Part shown: positions 19,398 through 27,053 of the stretch, in pieces
How the letters are laid out: each line of letters opens with the position of its first letter
Numbering within the stretch: the stretch's first letter is position 1
From: Thiobacillus sp.
Lineage (GTDB): Bacteria > Pseudomonadota > Gammaproteobacteria > Burkholderiales > Thiobacillaceae
DNA length: 64,000 nt
Assembly (NCBI RefSeq): GCF_030696885.1
Contig: NZ_JAUYRI010000009.1
Location: 1-64,000, forward strand
Direction: 5' to 3'
Program-made: the position numbers and the translations under genes
Notes under the pieces: model-generated
What the model was told of the DNA's origin: nothing
Seen by the model: the letters and a program-made list of their open reading frames with translations, nothing else
Database searches by the model: none

Positions 19398-20339
19398 TTA
19401 GCCGTAGAGCTGGACCGCGAAGCCGTCGTGTTCCCACGCGGCTTTGAGCGTCCAGCCGGCGATTTGCGCCAGCGCGCTGAATTCGTCGCCGCGGAACTTG
19501 TAGGAATGCTCGGTGTGCAGCGTTTCGCCCAGCGCGAAGTGAACGCGTTGTCCCGCGATGTGGATGTCCTGTTCGGCGAGGCTCACCAGATGCATTTCGA
19601 TACGGCCGGCGACCGGGTTGTAGAACGCGTAATGCCGGAAGCGGGTCAGGTCGAAATCGGCGCCCAGTTCGCGGTTCAGCCGTGCCAGCAGATTGAGATT
19701 GAAAGCGGCGGTGACACCGGCTGCATCGTTGTAGGCCGCATGCAGCCGCTGCGGATCCTTCTTGAGGTCGAAGCCGATCAGCAGCTGGCCTTGTGCACTG
19801 GCCAGTTGGCGAAAGCGCGCGAGCAGCGCGCTGGCTTCGTCGGGCGCAAAATTGCCGATGCTGGAGCCGGGGTAGTAGACGAGCCGACGGCCGGCTGGCA
19901 GATAAGGGGTGGCGGCTTCGAGGTCGTGGATGAAGTCCATGCCCAACGCGGTGACGGCAAGCGCCGGGTAGTCGCGGGAGAGCGGTTCCGCCGCCGCCGC
20001 CAGCGGCGCGCCTGCAATGTCCATCACGACGAGATTTGCCGGGTGCAGCGTGTCGAGCAGGCGGCGCACCTTCACGCAGTCGCCTGCGCCCGGCTCGATG
20101 ATGCAGTCCACCGGGCCGAGGGCGGCGGCGATGTCGGGCAGGTGGGCGGCCATCAAGGATTGTTCGGTGCGGCACAGCACGTATTCGGGCTGCGCACAGA
20201 TCGCCTCGAACAGGCGGCAGCCTGCCTCATCGTAGAAATACTTGGGCGGAATGGATTTGGGGCTGGCTGCCAGCCCCGTCAGCACGTCGTCGCGCAGATC
20301 GTCGCGATCGACGGAAAGGTCGGTGTACGCGAACCCCAC
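19398..20339 (-). CDS. egtD: L-histidine N-alpha-methyltransferase (EgtD)
   Basis: EgtD (313 residues) trimethylates histidine to hercynine, the first step of ergothioneine and selenoneine synthesis. Visible family marks are 'SPKSIPPKYFYDEAGCRLFEAI', 'IIEPGAGDCVKVRRLL' (SAM site), 'RRLVYYPGSSIGNF' and a C-terminal 'FALGETLHTEHSYKF'. The start is GTG 20339, directly abutting the selD stop (TGAGTG), so the two are co-transcribed. Product hercynine would feed the divergent EgtB/SenA-type synthase encoded 1.1 kb away. Confidence 0.93.
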   Translation of the reverse strand: MGFAYTDLSVDRDDLRDDVLTGLAASPKSIPPKYFYDEAGCRLFEAICAQPEYVLCRTEQSLMAAHLPDIAAALGPVDCIIEPGAGDCVKVRRLLDTLHPANLVVMDIAGAPLAAAAEPLSRDYPALAVTALGMDFIHDLEAATPYLPAGRRLVYYPGSSIGNFAPDEASALLARFRQLASAQGQLLIGFDLKKDPQRLHAAYNDAAGVTAAFNLNLLARLNRELGADFDLTRFRHYAFYNPVAGRIEMHLVSLAEQDIHIAGQRVHFALGETLHTEHSYKFRGDEFSALAQIAGWTLKAAWEHDGFAVQLYG

Positions 20340-21407
20340 TCAGGCCACGATCGTCACGTCATTGCCGGCCTGCAGCCGGCCGATTTCCGTCGCCTGCGCA
20401 AAGCCGTGGCGGTGGAAGGCGTCCAGCACCGCGTCCCGCGATTCGGACGTGCAGCTCACCAGCAGGCCGCCGCTGGTTTGCGGGTCGGTCAGCAGTGCAC
20501 GTTGCCAGTCGGCGATGCCGGGCAGACGGGCTTCGCTCCCGTAGCTCGCCCAGTTGCGCTCGCTGGCGCCGGTGATGTGGCCCGCCTGCGCCAGGGCCGC
20601 CACGCCCGGCAGCAGGGGCAGGTGGGCGAGATCGACCTGCGCGGCCACGTTCGAGGCACGGGTGATTTCGAGCAGATGGCCGAGCAGGCCGAAGCCGGTG
20701 ATGTCGGTCATCGCATGCACGCCGTCGATCGCGGCCAGATCGGCGCCGGGCGTATTGAGCTGGGTGGTGGCGGCGATCATCGCCGCATACTGGTCCGGGC
20801 TCAGCAGGCCTTTTTTCAGCGCCGCGCTGTAGATGCCCACGCCCAGCGGCTTGCCGAGGATGAGGTGGTCGCCGGCCTCGCCGCCGCTGTTCTGCTTGAC
20901 GCGGCGCGGATCGACCACGCCGATGCCGACGAGGCCGTAGATCGGTTCCGGCGCGTCGATCGAATGGCCGCCGGCGATGGGTATGCCGGCGGCCTTGCAG
21001 ACCGATTCGCCGCCGGCGAGGATCTGCCGGATGACGCTGTTGGGCAGCTTGCCGATCGGCATGCCGACGATGGCCAGCGCGAACAGCGGCTGCCCGCCCA
21101 TGGCGTAGACGTCGGACAGCGCGTTGGTCGCGGCGATGCGGCCGAATTCGAACGGGTCATCGACGATGGGCATGAAGAAATCGGTGGTCGCGACGATCGC
21201 CTGCGTCTCGTTGAGCTTGTACACCGCGGCGTCGTCGCCGTGCTCGATGCCGACTAGCAGATCGGGAAACGCGGCGGAAACATGCGAGGCGAAGGGCGTG
21301 TCGGACAGGATGTCGCGCAGCACCGAGGGGGCGATCTTGCAGCCACAGCCGCCGCCGTGGGAGAACTGGGTCAGGCGGATGGGTGCGTCGAGTTGGGGAT
21401 CGTTCAT
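20340..21407 (-). CDS. selD: selenide, water dikinase (selenophosphate synthetase)
   Basis: The 355-residue enzyme makes selenophosphate from selenide and ATP. The catalytic loop 'LTQFSHGGGCGCKIAPSVLRD' has the conserved Cys and Lys, and 'ATTDFFMPIVDDPFEFGRIAA' and 'AMTDITGFGLLGHLLE' are standard. I place the start at ATG 21407, since the longer ORF start (21782) runs through the divergent senA gene. It is the first gene of a selD-egtD operon. In selenoneine producers a SelD homologue (SenC) serves the same locus as SenA, so this SelD may supply selenium for a small molecule instead of, or as well as, selenocysteine or selenouridine. Confidence 0.94.
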   Translation of the reverse strand: MNDPQLDAPIRLTQFSHGGGCGCKIAPSVLRDILSDTPFASHVSAAFPDLLVGIEHGDDAAVYKLNETQAIVATTDFFMPIVDDPFEFGRIAATNALSDVYAMGGQPLFALAIVGMPIGKLPNSVIRQILAGGESVCKAAGIPIAGGHSIDAPEPIYGLVGIGVVDPRRVKQNSGGEAGDHLILGKPLGVGIYSAALKKGLLSPDQYAAMIAATTQLNTPGADLAAIDGVHAMTDITGFGLLGHLLEITRASNVAAQVDLAHLPLLPGVAALAQAGHITGASERNWASYGSEARLPGIADWQRALLTDPQTSGGLLVSCTSESRDAVLDAFHRHGFAQATEIGRLQAGNDVTIVA

Positions 21408-21471
21408 GGTCCGGATTCGTCTATTGGAGTGGGCGCCTGCAGCGTGAAAAATGCGGGTTAACGCGCGCTGG

Positions 21472-21502
21472 TTACTTGGGCTACAGTGCTTTATATAACA
21501 CA
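21472..21502 (+). promoter_or_regulatory. putative promoter giving a leaderless EgtB/SenA mRNA
   Basis: An AT-rich TATATAAC box (21493-21500) lies immediately before the ATG at 21502, and no Shine-Dalgarno sequence is present. If this is the -10 element, transcription would begin at or near the start codon. ATAACACA at 21495-21502 also matches a repeat upstream of moaA. Confidence 0.35.
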
Positions 21503-22659
21503 TGAATATCAATCGACCTGTCAGCGGCCTTTCTCCTGCATCCCTCATCGACCGCCTTGCAGCGGTGCGCAGCCGCCTGCGCGCGCTGATCGGGTGCCTG
21601 CCTGCCGACGGCTGGCTGGGGCCGCGCGCCGGCCATCTGAACCCGCCGTTGTGGGAGGTTGGGCATCTCGTCTGGTTCCAGGAACGCTGGTGCCTGCGCG
21701 AACGTGCCGACGGCGCGCGCGCGCCCAGCCTGCTGGCGGGCGCCGATGCCTTGTACGACTCTTCGGCCGTGCCGCACGACACGCGCTGGGATCTGCCCTT
21801 GCTGGACCCTGCCGCAGTCGACGACTACGCGCGCCGGGTGGCCGATGCCGTGGCTGCCCGCCTGCGCAACGAATTCGACGGGGACATCGCCTACTTCGCC
21901 GAGCTGTGTGTTTATCACGAGCTGATGCACATCGAAGCCTGGTGGATGGCGTTTCAGGATCTGGGCTATGCGCCCCCCGTCTGGCCGGAAATCGGCGGCG
22001 TGCAGTCGGCGCCGCGGCTGGGGTTTGCCAAAGGCGAGGTGGCGCTGGGCAGCGGAGCCGACGTGGGCTTCATTTTCGACAATGAAAAATGGCGTCACAC
22101 GGTGCCGGTCGCCGCGTTTGATATCGACGCGAGCCCGGTGTCGGAGACGGCCTTCGCCGGATTCGTCGAGGCGGGTGGCTATCAGAATAAGTCAATGTGG
22201 TCGGCGGAGGGCTGGAACTGGCGCCAGCGCACCGACGCCCATCATCCGGTGTACTGGCGGCAAACAGACGATAGCTGGCAGGTGCGGCGCTTCGACCGCT
22301 GGCTGCCGTTGAATGCCGAGACGCCGATGCTGCATGTGAACCGCTTCGAGGCCGAAGCCTTCGCCGCGTGGCAGGGCCGACAGTTGCCGACCGCCGCGCA
22401 GTGGCTGCGCGCGACGGCGCATCCGGATTTTCAGTGGGGCAGGGCGTGGGAGTGGCTGCGCGACCCGTTCGCGCCGTATCCGGGCTTTGCGCCCGATCCG
22501 TATCACGATTATTCCGAGCCCTGGTTCCATACCCACGGCGAATTGCGCGGCGGCGGGCCGGTGACCGACCTTTCGCTCAAACGCGCCGGCTTCCGCAATT
22601 TCTACCTGCCCGAGCGGCGCGATCCGTTCGCGGGTTTCCGGACGGTGAGTCCGGCTTAG
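21502..22659 (+). CDS. EgtB/SenA-type non-haem iron synthase (ergothioneine or selenoneine)
   Basis: This 385-residue protein combines an N-terminal DinB-like helical domain and a C-terminal formylglycine-generating-like fold. The iron-binding histidines are visible in 'PPLWEVGHLVWFQERW' and 'YHELMHIEAWWMAF', and the C-type-lectin part includes 'PVSETAFAGFVEAGGY' and 'GGPVTDLSLKRAGFRNFY'. EgtB couples hercynine to gamma-glutamylcysteine or cysteine. SenA couples it to a selenosugar. The stretch 'GADALYDSSAVPHDTRW' resembles the betaproteobacterial SenA-like group as I recall it. Position beside selD supports SenA, but no SenB glycosyltransferase is in the window. The class (hercynine C-S/C-Se bond former) is firm. 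The subtype is an inference. Confidence 0.8.
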   Translation: MNINRPVSGLSPASLIDRLAAVRSRLRALIGCLPADGWLGPRAGHLNPPLWEVGHLVWFQERWCLRERADGARAPSLLAGADALYDSSAVPHDTRWDLPLLDPAAVDDYARRVADAVAARLRNEFDGDIAYFAELCVYHELMHIEAWWMAFQDLGYAPPVWPEIGGVQSAPRLGFAKGEVALGSGADVGFIFDNEKWRHTVPVAAFDIDASPVSETAFAGFVEAGGYQNKSMWSAEGWNWRQRTDAHHPVYWRQTDDSWQVRRFDRWLPLNAETPMLHVNRFEAEAFAAWQGRQLPTAAQWLRATAHPDFQWGRAWEWLRDPFAPYPGFAPDPYHDYSEPWFHTHGELRGGGPVTDLSLKRAGFRNFYLPERRDPFAGFRTVSPA

Positions 22660-23636
22660 CCGCCGGTCATCGACATGAAGCGCAGGATCTTGTGCGGCGC
22701 TTCACGGAACTCGTGGCGCTCGGGCTTGAGGTTGATGGCGTGGACGATCGCCGCTTCCAGCTCGGCGTCGCTGCAGCCGCCGCGCAGCAGCGGGCGGAAC
22801 TCGAATTTCTCGTCCTGCCCCAGGCACATGTATGCGGTGCCGTCGACCGCGACACGCACGCGGTTGCAGGTCTCGCAGAAGTGTTGCGAGATCGGCGTGA
22901 TGAAACCGACGTTGAAACGGCCGTCGGCGCTGCCGAGATAGCGCGCGGGGCCGGCGCCGGGCAGCGTGGTTTCCATCAGATTGAACTGCCGGCGCAGGCG
23001 TTCCTTCACCGGCTGCAGGTCGAGGTATTCGGCGTTCTGCCCGGTGCTTCCCATCGGCATCGATTCGATCAGCCGCAGCACGAAGCCGCGCTGCATGCAG
23101 AACGCGACCATCTCGTCGATCTCGTCGTCGTTGCTGCCGGCGAGCGCGACCATGTTGAGCTTGATCGGCGAAAAGCCCGCTTCCTGTGCGGCGGCGAGGC
23201 CGGCCATCACCTTGGCCAGCACGTCGCGGCCGTTGATCTTTTCCACCCGCGCCTGCTGCAGCGAATCGAGGCTGACGTTGAGCCGTGTCACACCGGCGGC
23301 CTTCAAGGCCTCGGCGTGCTTGTCGAGCTGGGTGGCATTGGTCGACAGCGACAGGTCCTCGACGCCGGGCAGGGCAGCGATGCGCCTGGCCAGACCCGAA
23401 ATGTCGCGTCGCAACAGCGGCTCGCCGCCGGTCAGGCGGATGCGGCTGACCCCGAGCCGGGCAAACGCGCCGACCAGGCGTTCGATCTCGTCGAAGTCGA
23501 GCCAGTGCTCGGGCTCCTCGAAACCCTGGAAGCCTTCCGGCATGCAGTAGCTGCAGCGCAGGTCGCAGCGGTCGGTGACCGACAGGCGCACGTAATCGAT
23601 GCGGCGTCCGAACTGATCCTGAAGCGTGGCTGACAT
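22656..23636 (-). CDS. moaA: GTP 3',8-cyclase MoaA
   Basis: MoaA (326 residues) is a radical-SAM enzyme starting molybdenum cofactor synthesis from GTP. The SAM cluster motif is 'RCDLRCSYCMPEG' and the second [4Fe-4S] cluster has 'FCETCNRVRV...C' in the C-terminal part. The protein ends in the functional 'MTGG' dipeptide tail. ATG 23636 ('MSATLQDQFGRRIDYVRLS') is the right start, and the longer ORF reads through the upstream regulatory region. It overlaps the EgtB/SenA gene end by 4 bp in convergent orientation and diverges from the TauE-mobB-moeA-moaD-moaE operon. Confidence 0.97.
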   Translation of the reverse strand: MSATLQDQFGRRIDYVRLSVTDRCDLRCSYCMPEGFQGFEEPEHWLDFDEIERLVGAFARLGVSRIRLTGGEPLLRRDISGLARRIAALPGVEDLSLSTNATQLDKHAEALKAAGVTRLNVSLDSLQQARVEKINGRDVLAKVMAGLAAAQEAGFSPIKLNMVALAGSNDDEIDEMVAFCMQRGFVLRLIESMPMGSTGQNAEYLDLQPVKERLRRQFNLMETTLPGAGPARYLGSADGRFNVGFITPISQHFCETCNRVRVAVDGTAYMCLGQDEKFEFRPLLRGGCSDAELEAAIVHAINLKPERHEFREAPHKILRFMSMTGG

Positions 23637-23664
23637 GATGGGCGTGGTGGATTGCCAGGGTGGG

Positions 23665-23705
23665 GTTATATATGAAAAAATATAACACAAGTCGGGATAA
23701 CACAA
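23665..23705. promoter_or_regulatory. AT-rich divergent control region with direct and inverted repeats (moaA / tauE operon)
   Basis: The 87-bp space between moaA and the TauE/SafE gene holds an inverted repeat GTTATAT-N8-ATATAAC (23665-23686) and two direct copies of ATAACACAA (23682-23690 and 23697-23705, 15 bp apart). This AT-rich patch is unusual in a GC-rich genome and probably contains the -10 elements and a regulator site for both directions. No regulator is assigned. Confidence 0.55.
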
Positions 23706-23723
23706 ATCAATGGGTCCGGATTC

Positions 23724-24470
23724 ATGACAGGATTTGAACTTGCGCTATGGCTGATTCCTGCGTTTTTTGCAGGCGCGCTGCTGTACGCCACCGTCGGCCA
23801 TGGGGGCGCGTCGGCTTATCTCGCGATCATGGCGCTGGCCGGCTTTGCGCCCGCCGAAATGAAGCCGGTCGCGCTGATGCTCAATGTCGTCGTCGCCGGC
23901 ATCGGCACCTGGAAATATGTGCGGGCGGGCTGCTTCGATGTGCGGCTGCTTGGCTGGTTCGCGCTGTTTTCACTGCCGATGGCCTTCTGGGGCGGCGGTC
24001 TCAGCCTGCCGGACGCCTGGTTCAAGCCGGTGGTTGGCGTGGTGCTGCTGTTTGCCGCCTGGCGCATGCTGTCGCCCGCGATGGCGGTGCATGACAGCCA
24101 GGTCAAACGCGCGCCGCTGTTGGGTATCGCGCTGTCCGGCGGCGCGATGGGTTTTCTGTCGGGGCTGACCGGCGTCGGCGGCGGCATTTTCCTCAGCCCG
24201 CTGGTGCTGCTGCTGGGCTGGGCCAGCACGCGCGTGACCTCGGGGGTCGCGGCGGCCTTCATCCTGCTCAATTCGATCGCGGGTCTGGCCGGTTTTCTGG
24301 GGCAGGGCGCGCTGCCGCAAACCGAAGCGCTGCCGCTGTGGGCGCTTGCGGTGGCGGCAGGCGGTTGGCTCGGCGCGGAAATCGGCAGCCGCCGCATCCC
24401 ACCGGCCTGGATCCGCAAAGCGCTTGCGCTGGTGCTGGCGATTGCCGGCAGCAAGCTCGCCTTTCTATGA
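23724..24470 (+). CDS. TauE/SafE family sulfite/anion exporter
   Basis: This 248-residue membrane protein has about eight TM helices in two repeats. Typical family segments are 'LLYATVGHGGASAYLAIMAL' and 'GAMGFLSGLTGVGGGIFLSPLVLLLGWAS'. TauE/SafE proteins are proposed to export sulfite, sulfoacetate or related anions. The mobB ATG lies inside its stop codon (ATGA), and moeA, moaD and moaE follow in overlap, so this exporter is part of a molybdenum cofactor transcript. Transport of a molybdenum-related oxyanion or of sulfite from a molybdoenzyme are both possible. Confidence 0.88.
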   Translation: MTGFELALWLIPAFFAGALLYATVGHGGASAYLAIMALAGFAPAEMKPVALMLNVVVAGIGTWKYVRAGCFDVRLLGWFALFSLPMAFWGGGLSLPDAWFKPVVGVVLLFAAWRMLSPAMAVHDSQVKRAPLLGIALSGGAMGFLSGLTGVGGGIFLSPLVLLLGWASTRVTSGVAAAFILLNSIAGLAGFLGQGALPQTEALPLWALAVAAGGWLGAEIGSRRIPPAWIRKALALVLAIAGSKLAFL

Positions 24471-24967
24471 AAGACTTCGGCATCGCAGGCTACAGCGGCA
24501 GCGGCAAGACCACGCTGATCGAACGCGTGCTGCCGCTGCTGATCGCGCGTGGGCTCAGGGTGGCGGTGATCAAGCACACCCACCACGACTTCGACATCGA
24601 TCGCCCCGGCAAGGACAGCTGGCGCGCGCGCGAGGCAGGGGGGGCGGCGGTGCTGCTGGCGTCCGACCATCGCACGGCGCTGCTGACCGAACACCGCAAC
24701 ACGCCGCCTGAATTGAGCGCACTGCTGGACCAGCTGCCGCCGTGCGACCTGGTGCTGGTCGAAGGCTACAAGCGCTGCGCCATCCCCAAGCTCGAAGTGC
24801 ACCGCGCCGAGACCGGCAAACCCTGGCTGTTCCCGGATGACCCGTCTATTCTGGCAGCGGCGTCTGACGTTGATCCGCCGCAGCCGATTCCCCGCATCGA
24901 CCTCAATGCGCTTTCCCAACTCACGGACTTTATTGTTGACCATGCTCACAGCCACCCAACTGCTTGA
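24467..24967 (+). CDS. mobB: molybdopterin-guanine dinucleotide biosynthesis adaptor MobB
   Basis: MobB (166 residues) is a P-loop GTP-binding adaptor that assists guanine dinucleotide attachment to the molybdenum cofactor. The N-terminus 'FGIAGYSGSGKTTLIERVLP' is the Walker A, followed by 'VAVIKHTHHDFDIDRPGKDS' and 'DLVLVEGYKRCAIPKLEVHR', all diagnostic. ATG 24467 overlaps the exporter's stop (ATGA) and its own end overlaps the moeA start at 24942. Confidence 0.95.
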   Translation: MKDFGIAGYSGSGKTTLIERVLPLLIARGLRVAVIKHTHHDFDIDRPGKDSWRAREAGGAAVLLASDHRTALLTEHRNTPPELSALLDQLPPCDLVLVEGYKRCAIPKLEVHRAETGKPWLFPDDPSILAAASDVDPPQPIPRIDLNALSQLTDFIVDHAHSHPTA

Positions 24968-26135
24968 TGCCCTGCTCGAACGCGCCCGCGGCGCGACGGC
25001 AAGCGAAACCGTGTCGGTCACCGATGCGCTCGGACGCGTGCTCGCCGCACCGCAGACGTCTGCCATTACCGTGCCGCCGCTCGACAACAGCGCGATGGAT
25101 GGCTACGCCGTGCGGGTGGCCGACGTGGCGGTCGCCGGCGTGCGCCTGCCGGTGTCACAGCGCATCCAGGCCGGTGCGGTCGGTGCGCCGCTGCAAGCCG
25201 GCACCGCCGCGCGCATCTTTACCGGCGCAGCGGTGCCGGCGGGCGCGGATGCGGTCTTGATGCAGGAATACTGCGGTCTCGAAGGCGACGAGGTCGTCAT
25301 CCACGCGCAGCCGCACCCCGGCGAGAACATCCGCCGCGCCGGAGAAGACATCCAGGCCGGCGCGCAGATCCTCGCTGCCGGCACCCGCATCGGCGCAGCG
25401 GAGATGGGACTGGCGGCCTCGGTCGGGCTGGCCGAATTGCCGGTGTTCAGAAAACTCAAGGTCGCCTGCTTCTTCACCGGCGACGAACTGGTGACGCCGG
25501 GCGCGCCCCTGCTGCCCGGCCAGATCTACAACTCCAACCGCTATACGCTGACCGGACTAGTGAACGACCTCGGCTGCGAACTGATCGATCTCGGCATCGT
25601 GCCGGATACGCTCGAAGCCACCGAGTCCGCGCTGCTGCGTGCCGCCAGCCTGGCCGATGTCATCGTGACCAGCGGCGGGGTGTCGGTGGGCGAGGCGGAT
25701 TATGTGAAGGCGGCTGTCGAGAAACTCGGCCGCGTCGAGATGTGGAAAGTCGCGATGAAACCCGGCAAGCCGCTCGTCTACGGGCGCGTGAAGAAGGCCG
25801 ACTTCATCGGGTTGCCCGGCAACCCGGTATCGGCCTTCGTCACCTTCTGCCTGTTCGTGCGGCCCTTCCTGCTGAAGCGCATGGGCGCGGCCAATGTGCT
25901 GTACCGCGCGTTCGCCGCGCAGGCGGATTTCACCTGGCGCAAGCCGGGCGCGCGGCGCGAATTCCTGCGTGCGCAGTTGCAGGCCAACGGCAGGCTGGCG
26001 CTGTTCCCCAACCAGAGCTCGGGGGTGCTGACCTCGTGTGCCTGGGCCGACGGCCTGGTCGATCTCGAAATCGGCCAGACCATTCAGCCAGGAGATTGGG
26101 TACGTTTCATTCCCTTCTCGGAATTGCTGTCATGA
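24942..26135 (+). CDS. moeA: molybdopterin molybdotransferase MoeA
   Basis: MoeA (397 residues) inserts molybdate into adenylylated molybdopterin. The family features 'LDNSAMDGYAVR', 'RIFTGAAVPAGADAVLMQE', 'TGDELVTPG', 'GGVSVGEADYVK' and 'KPGKPLVYG...FIGLPGNPVSAFV' are intact. The start at ATG 24942 ('MLTATQLLDALLERA') lies inside the mobB end. The longer ORF from 24837 is in the wrong region. The stop overlaps moaD (ATGA). Confidence 0.97.
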   Translation: MLTATQLLDALLERARGATASETVSVTDALGRVLAAPQTSAITVPPLDNSAMDGYAVRVADVAVAGVRLPVSQRIQAGAVGAPLQAGTAARIFTGAAVPAGADAVLMQEYCGLEGDEVVIHAQPHPGENIRRAGEDIQAGAQILAAGTRIGAAEMGLAASVGLAELPVFRKLKVACFFTGDELVTPGAPLLPGQIYNSNRYTLTGLVNDLGCELIDLGIVPDTLEATESALLRAASLADVIVTSGGVSVGEADYVKAAVEKLGRVEMWKVAMKPGKPLVYGRVKKADFIGLPGNPVSAFVTFCLFVRPFLLKRMGAANVLYRAFAAQADFTWRKPGARREFLRAQLQANGRLALFPNQSSGVLTSCAWADGLVDLEIGQTIQPGDWVRFIPFSELLS

Positions 26136-26383
26136 CCCTGCGCATTATTTACTTTGCCCGCCTGCGCGAACGCTTCGGCATGGCCGAGGAAAGCCTCGAT
26201 TTCGCCGGCGTCACCGCCGCCGATCTGGTGGCGGCGCTGCAGGTGCGCGGCGGCGCGTGGGCGGAAGAACTGGCGGCGGGGCGGGCGTTCCGGGTCGCGG
26301 TCAACCAGGACATCGTTGCGCTCGACGCGGCGCTGCCGGACGGTGCCGAAGTTGCGATCTTCCCGCCGGTGACTGGAGGCTAG
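26132..26383 (+). CDS. moaD: molybdopterin synthase small subunit MoaD
   Basis: The 83-residue ubiquitin-like sulfur carrier begins 'MTLRIIYFARLRERFGMAEESLDF' and ends in the obligate C-terminal Gly-Gly ('IFPPVTGG') that is thiocarboxylated before sulfur transfer. The ATG overlaps the moeA stop, and moaE follows after 4 bp. It was hidden in the ORF track inside a longer frame. Confidence 0.96.
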   Translation: MTLRIIYFARLRERFGMAEESLDFAGVTAADLVAALQVRGGAWAEELAAGRAFRVAVNQDIVALDAALPDGAEVAIFPPVTGG

Positions 26384-26387
26384 CCTG

Positions 26388-26843
26388 ATGAAGATCGTCG
26401 TGCAAAGCGAGCCCTTCGACCTTGGCGCCGAAGTCGACGCGATGCGTGCCGGCCGCACCGACATCGGCGCCATCGCCAGCTTCGTCGGCCTTGCGCGCGA
26501 CATGAACGCCGGCAGCGGGGTCGCGGCGATGACGCTGGAGCACTATCCGGGCATGACCGAGAAGGCGCTTGCCCGGCTGGTCGACGACGCCAACGCACGC
26601 TGGGCACTGCTCGATATCACCGTGATCCACCGCATCGGCCGCCTGCTGCCGGGCGACCCCATCGTGCTGGTGGCGGTAGCAAGCCCGCACCGCGGCGAAG
26701 CCTTCGCCGCCTGCGAATTCATCAAGGATTTCCTCAAGACCCAGGCGCCGTTCTGGAAGAAGGAAGAAACGCCCGAGGGCACGCGCTGGGTCGAAGCGCG
26801 CGCGAGCGACGACGCAGCGGCGGCACGCTGGTCGCGCGACTGA
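26388..26843 (+). CDS. moaE: molybdopterin synthase catalytic subunit MoaE
   Basis: MoaE (151 residues) with MoaD converts precursor Z (cPMP) to molybdopterin. It shows 'GAIASFVGLARDMNAGSGVAAMTLEHYPGM', 'VIHRIGRLLPGDPIVLVAVASPHRGEAF' and the catalytic Lys pair region 'LKTQAPFWKKEE'. It is the last gene of the TauE-mobB-moeA-moaD-moaE operon. moaC and moaB/mog are not in this window. Confidence 0.97.
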   Translation: MKIVVQSEPFDLGAEVDAMRAGRTDIGAIASFVGLARDMNAGSGVAAMTLEHYPGMTEKALARLVDDANARWALLDITVIHRIGRLLPGDPIVLVAVASPHRGEAFAACEFIKDFLKTQAPFWKKEETPEGTRWVEARASDDAAAARWSRD

Positions 26844-26995
26844 TCGGCACCACGCCAGTACACGACAACCGTCCGGCGCACTAAGTCAGTGCCGCTTCCG
26901 ATGCCTGTGCGCGGGCATCGTGTCAACGCGTCGATTCCCCGCAATCCCTTTATTCATCAGGCCTGAGCGGGCACGCACACGCGTTGCCCGGAAGT

Positions 26996-27011
26996 TGGCA
27001 CGCGCGTTGCT
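26996..27011 (+). promoter_or_regulatory. sigma-54 type (-24/-12) promoter upstream of gntR
   Basis: TGGCACGCGCGTTGCT fits the sigma-54 consensus TGGCACG-N4-TTGCW, with GG and GC separated by exactly 10 bp. It lies 43 bp before the gntR start and just upstream of the putative operator. An activator binding site is expected further upstream but I could not identify one. Confidence 0.68.
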
Positions 27012-27019
27012 ACGTCATT

Positions 27020-27035
27020 ACTCGTCATAACAAGT
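27020..27035 (+). promoter_or_regulatory. putative GntR operator
   Basis: ACTCGTCATAACAAGT is an imperfect palindrome (ACTyGT-N4-ACrAGT, 12 of 16 positions symmetric). It would overlap the start point of the sigma-54 promoter. Its GTCATAACAAG core recurs exactly, inverted, before the large oxidoreductase gene, and ATAACAAGTT recurs before the ABC transporter. Confidence 0.5.
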
Positions 27036-27053
27036 TCTGGAGTCTGACGCGAA

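Noticed and set aside
23637-23723. Molybdenum cofactor riboswitch before moaA
   Set aside because: The leader is short and AT-rich, with no multi-stem structure.
26899-26920. CGATGCC/GGCATCG hairpin after moaE as terminator
   Set aside because: The stem is only 7 bp and no T-run follows, so I did not list it.
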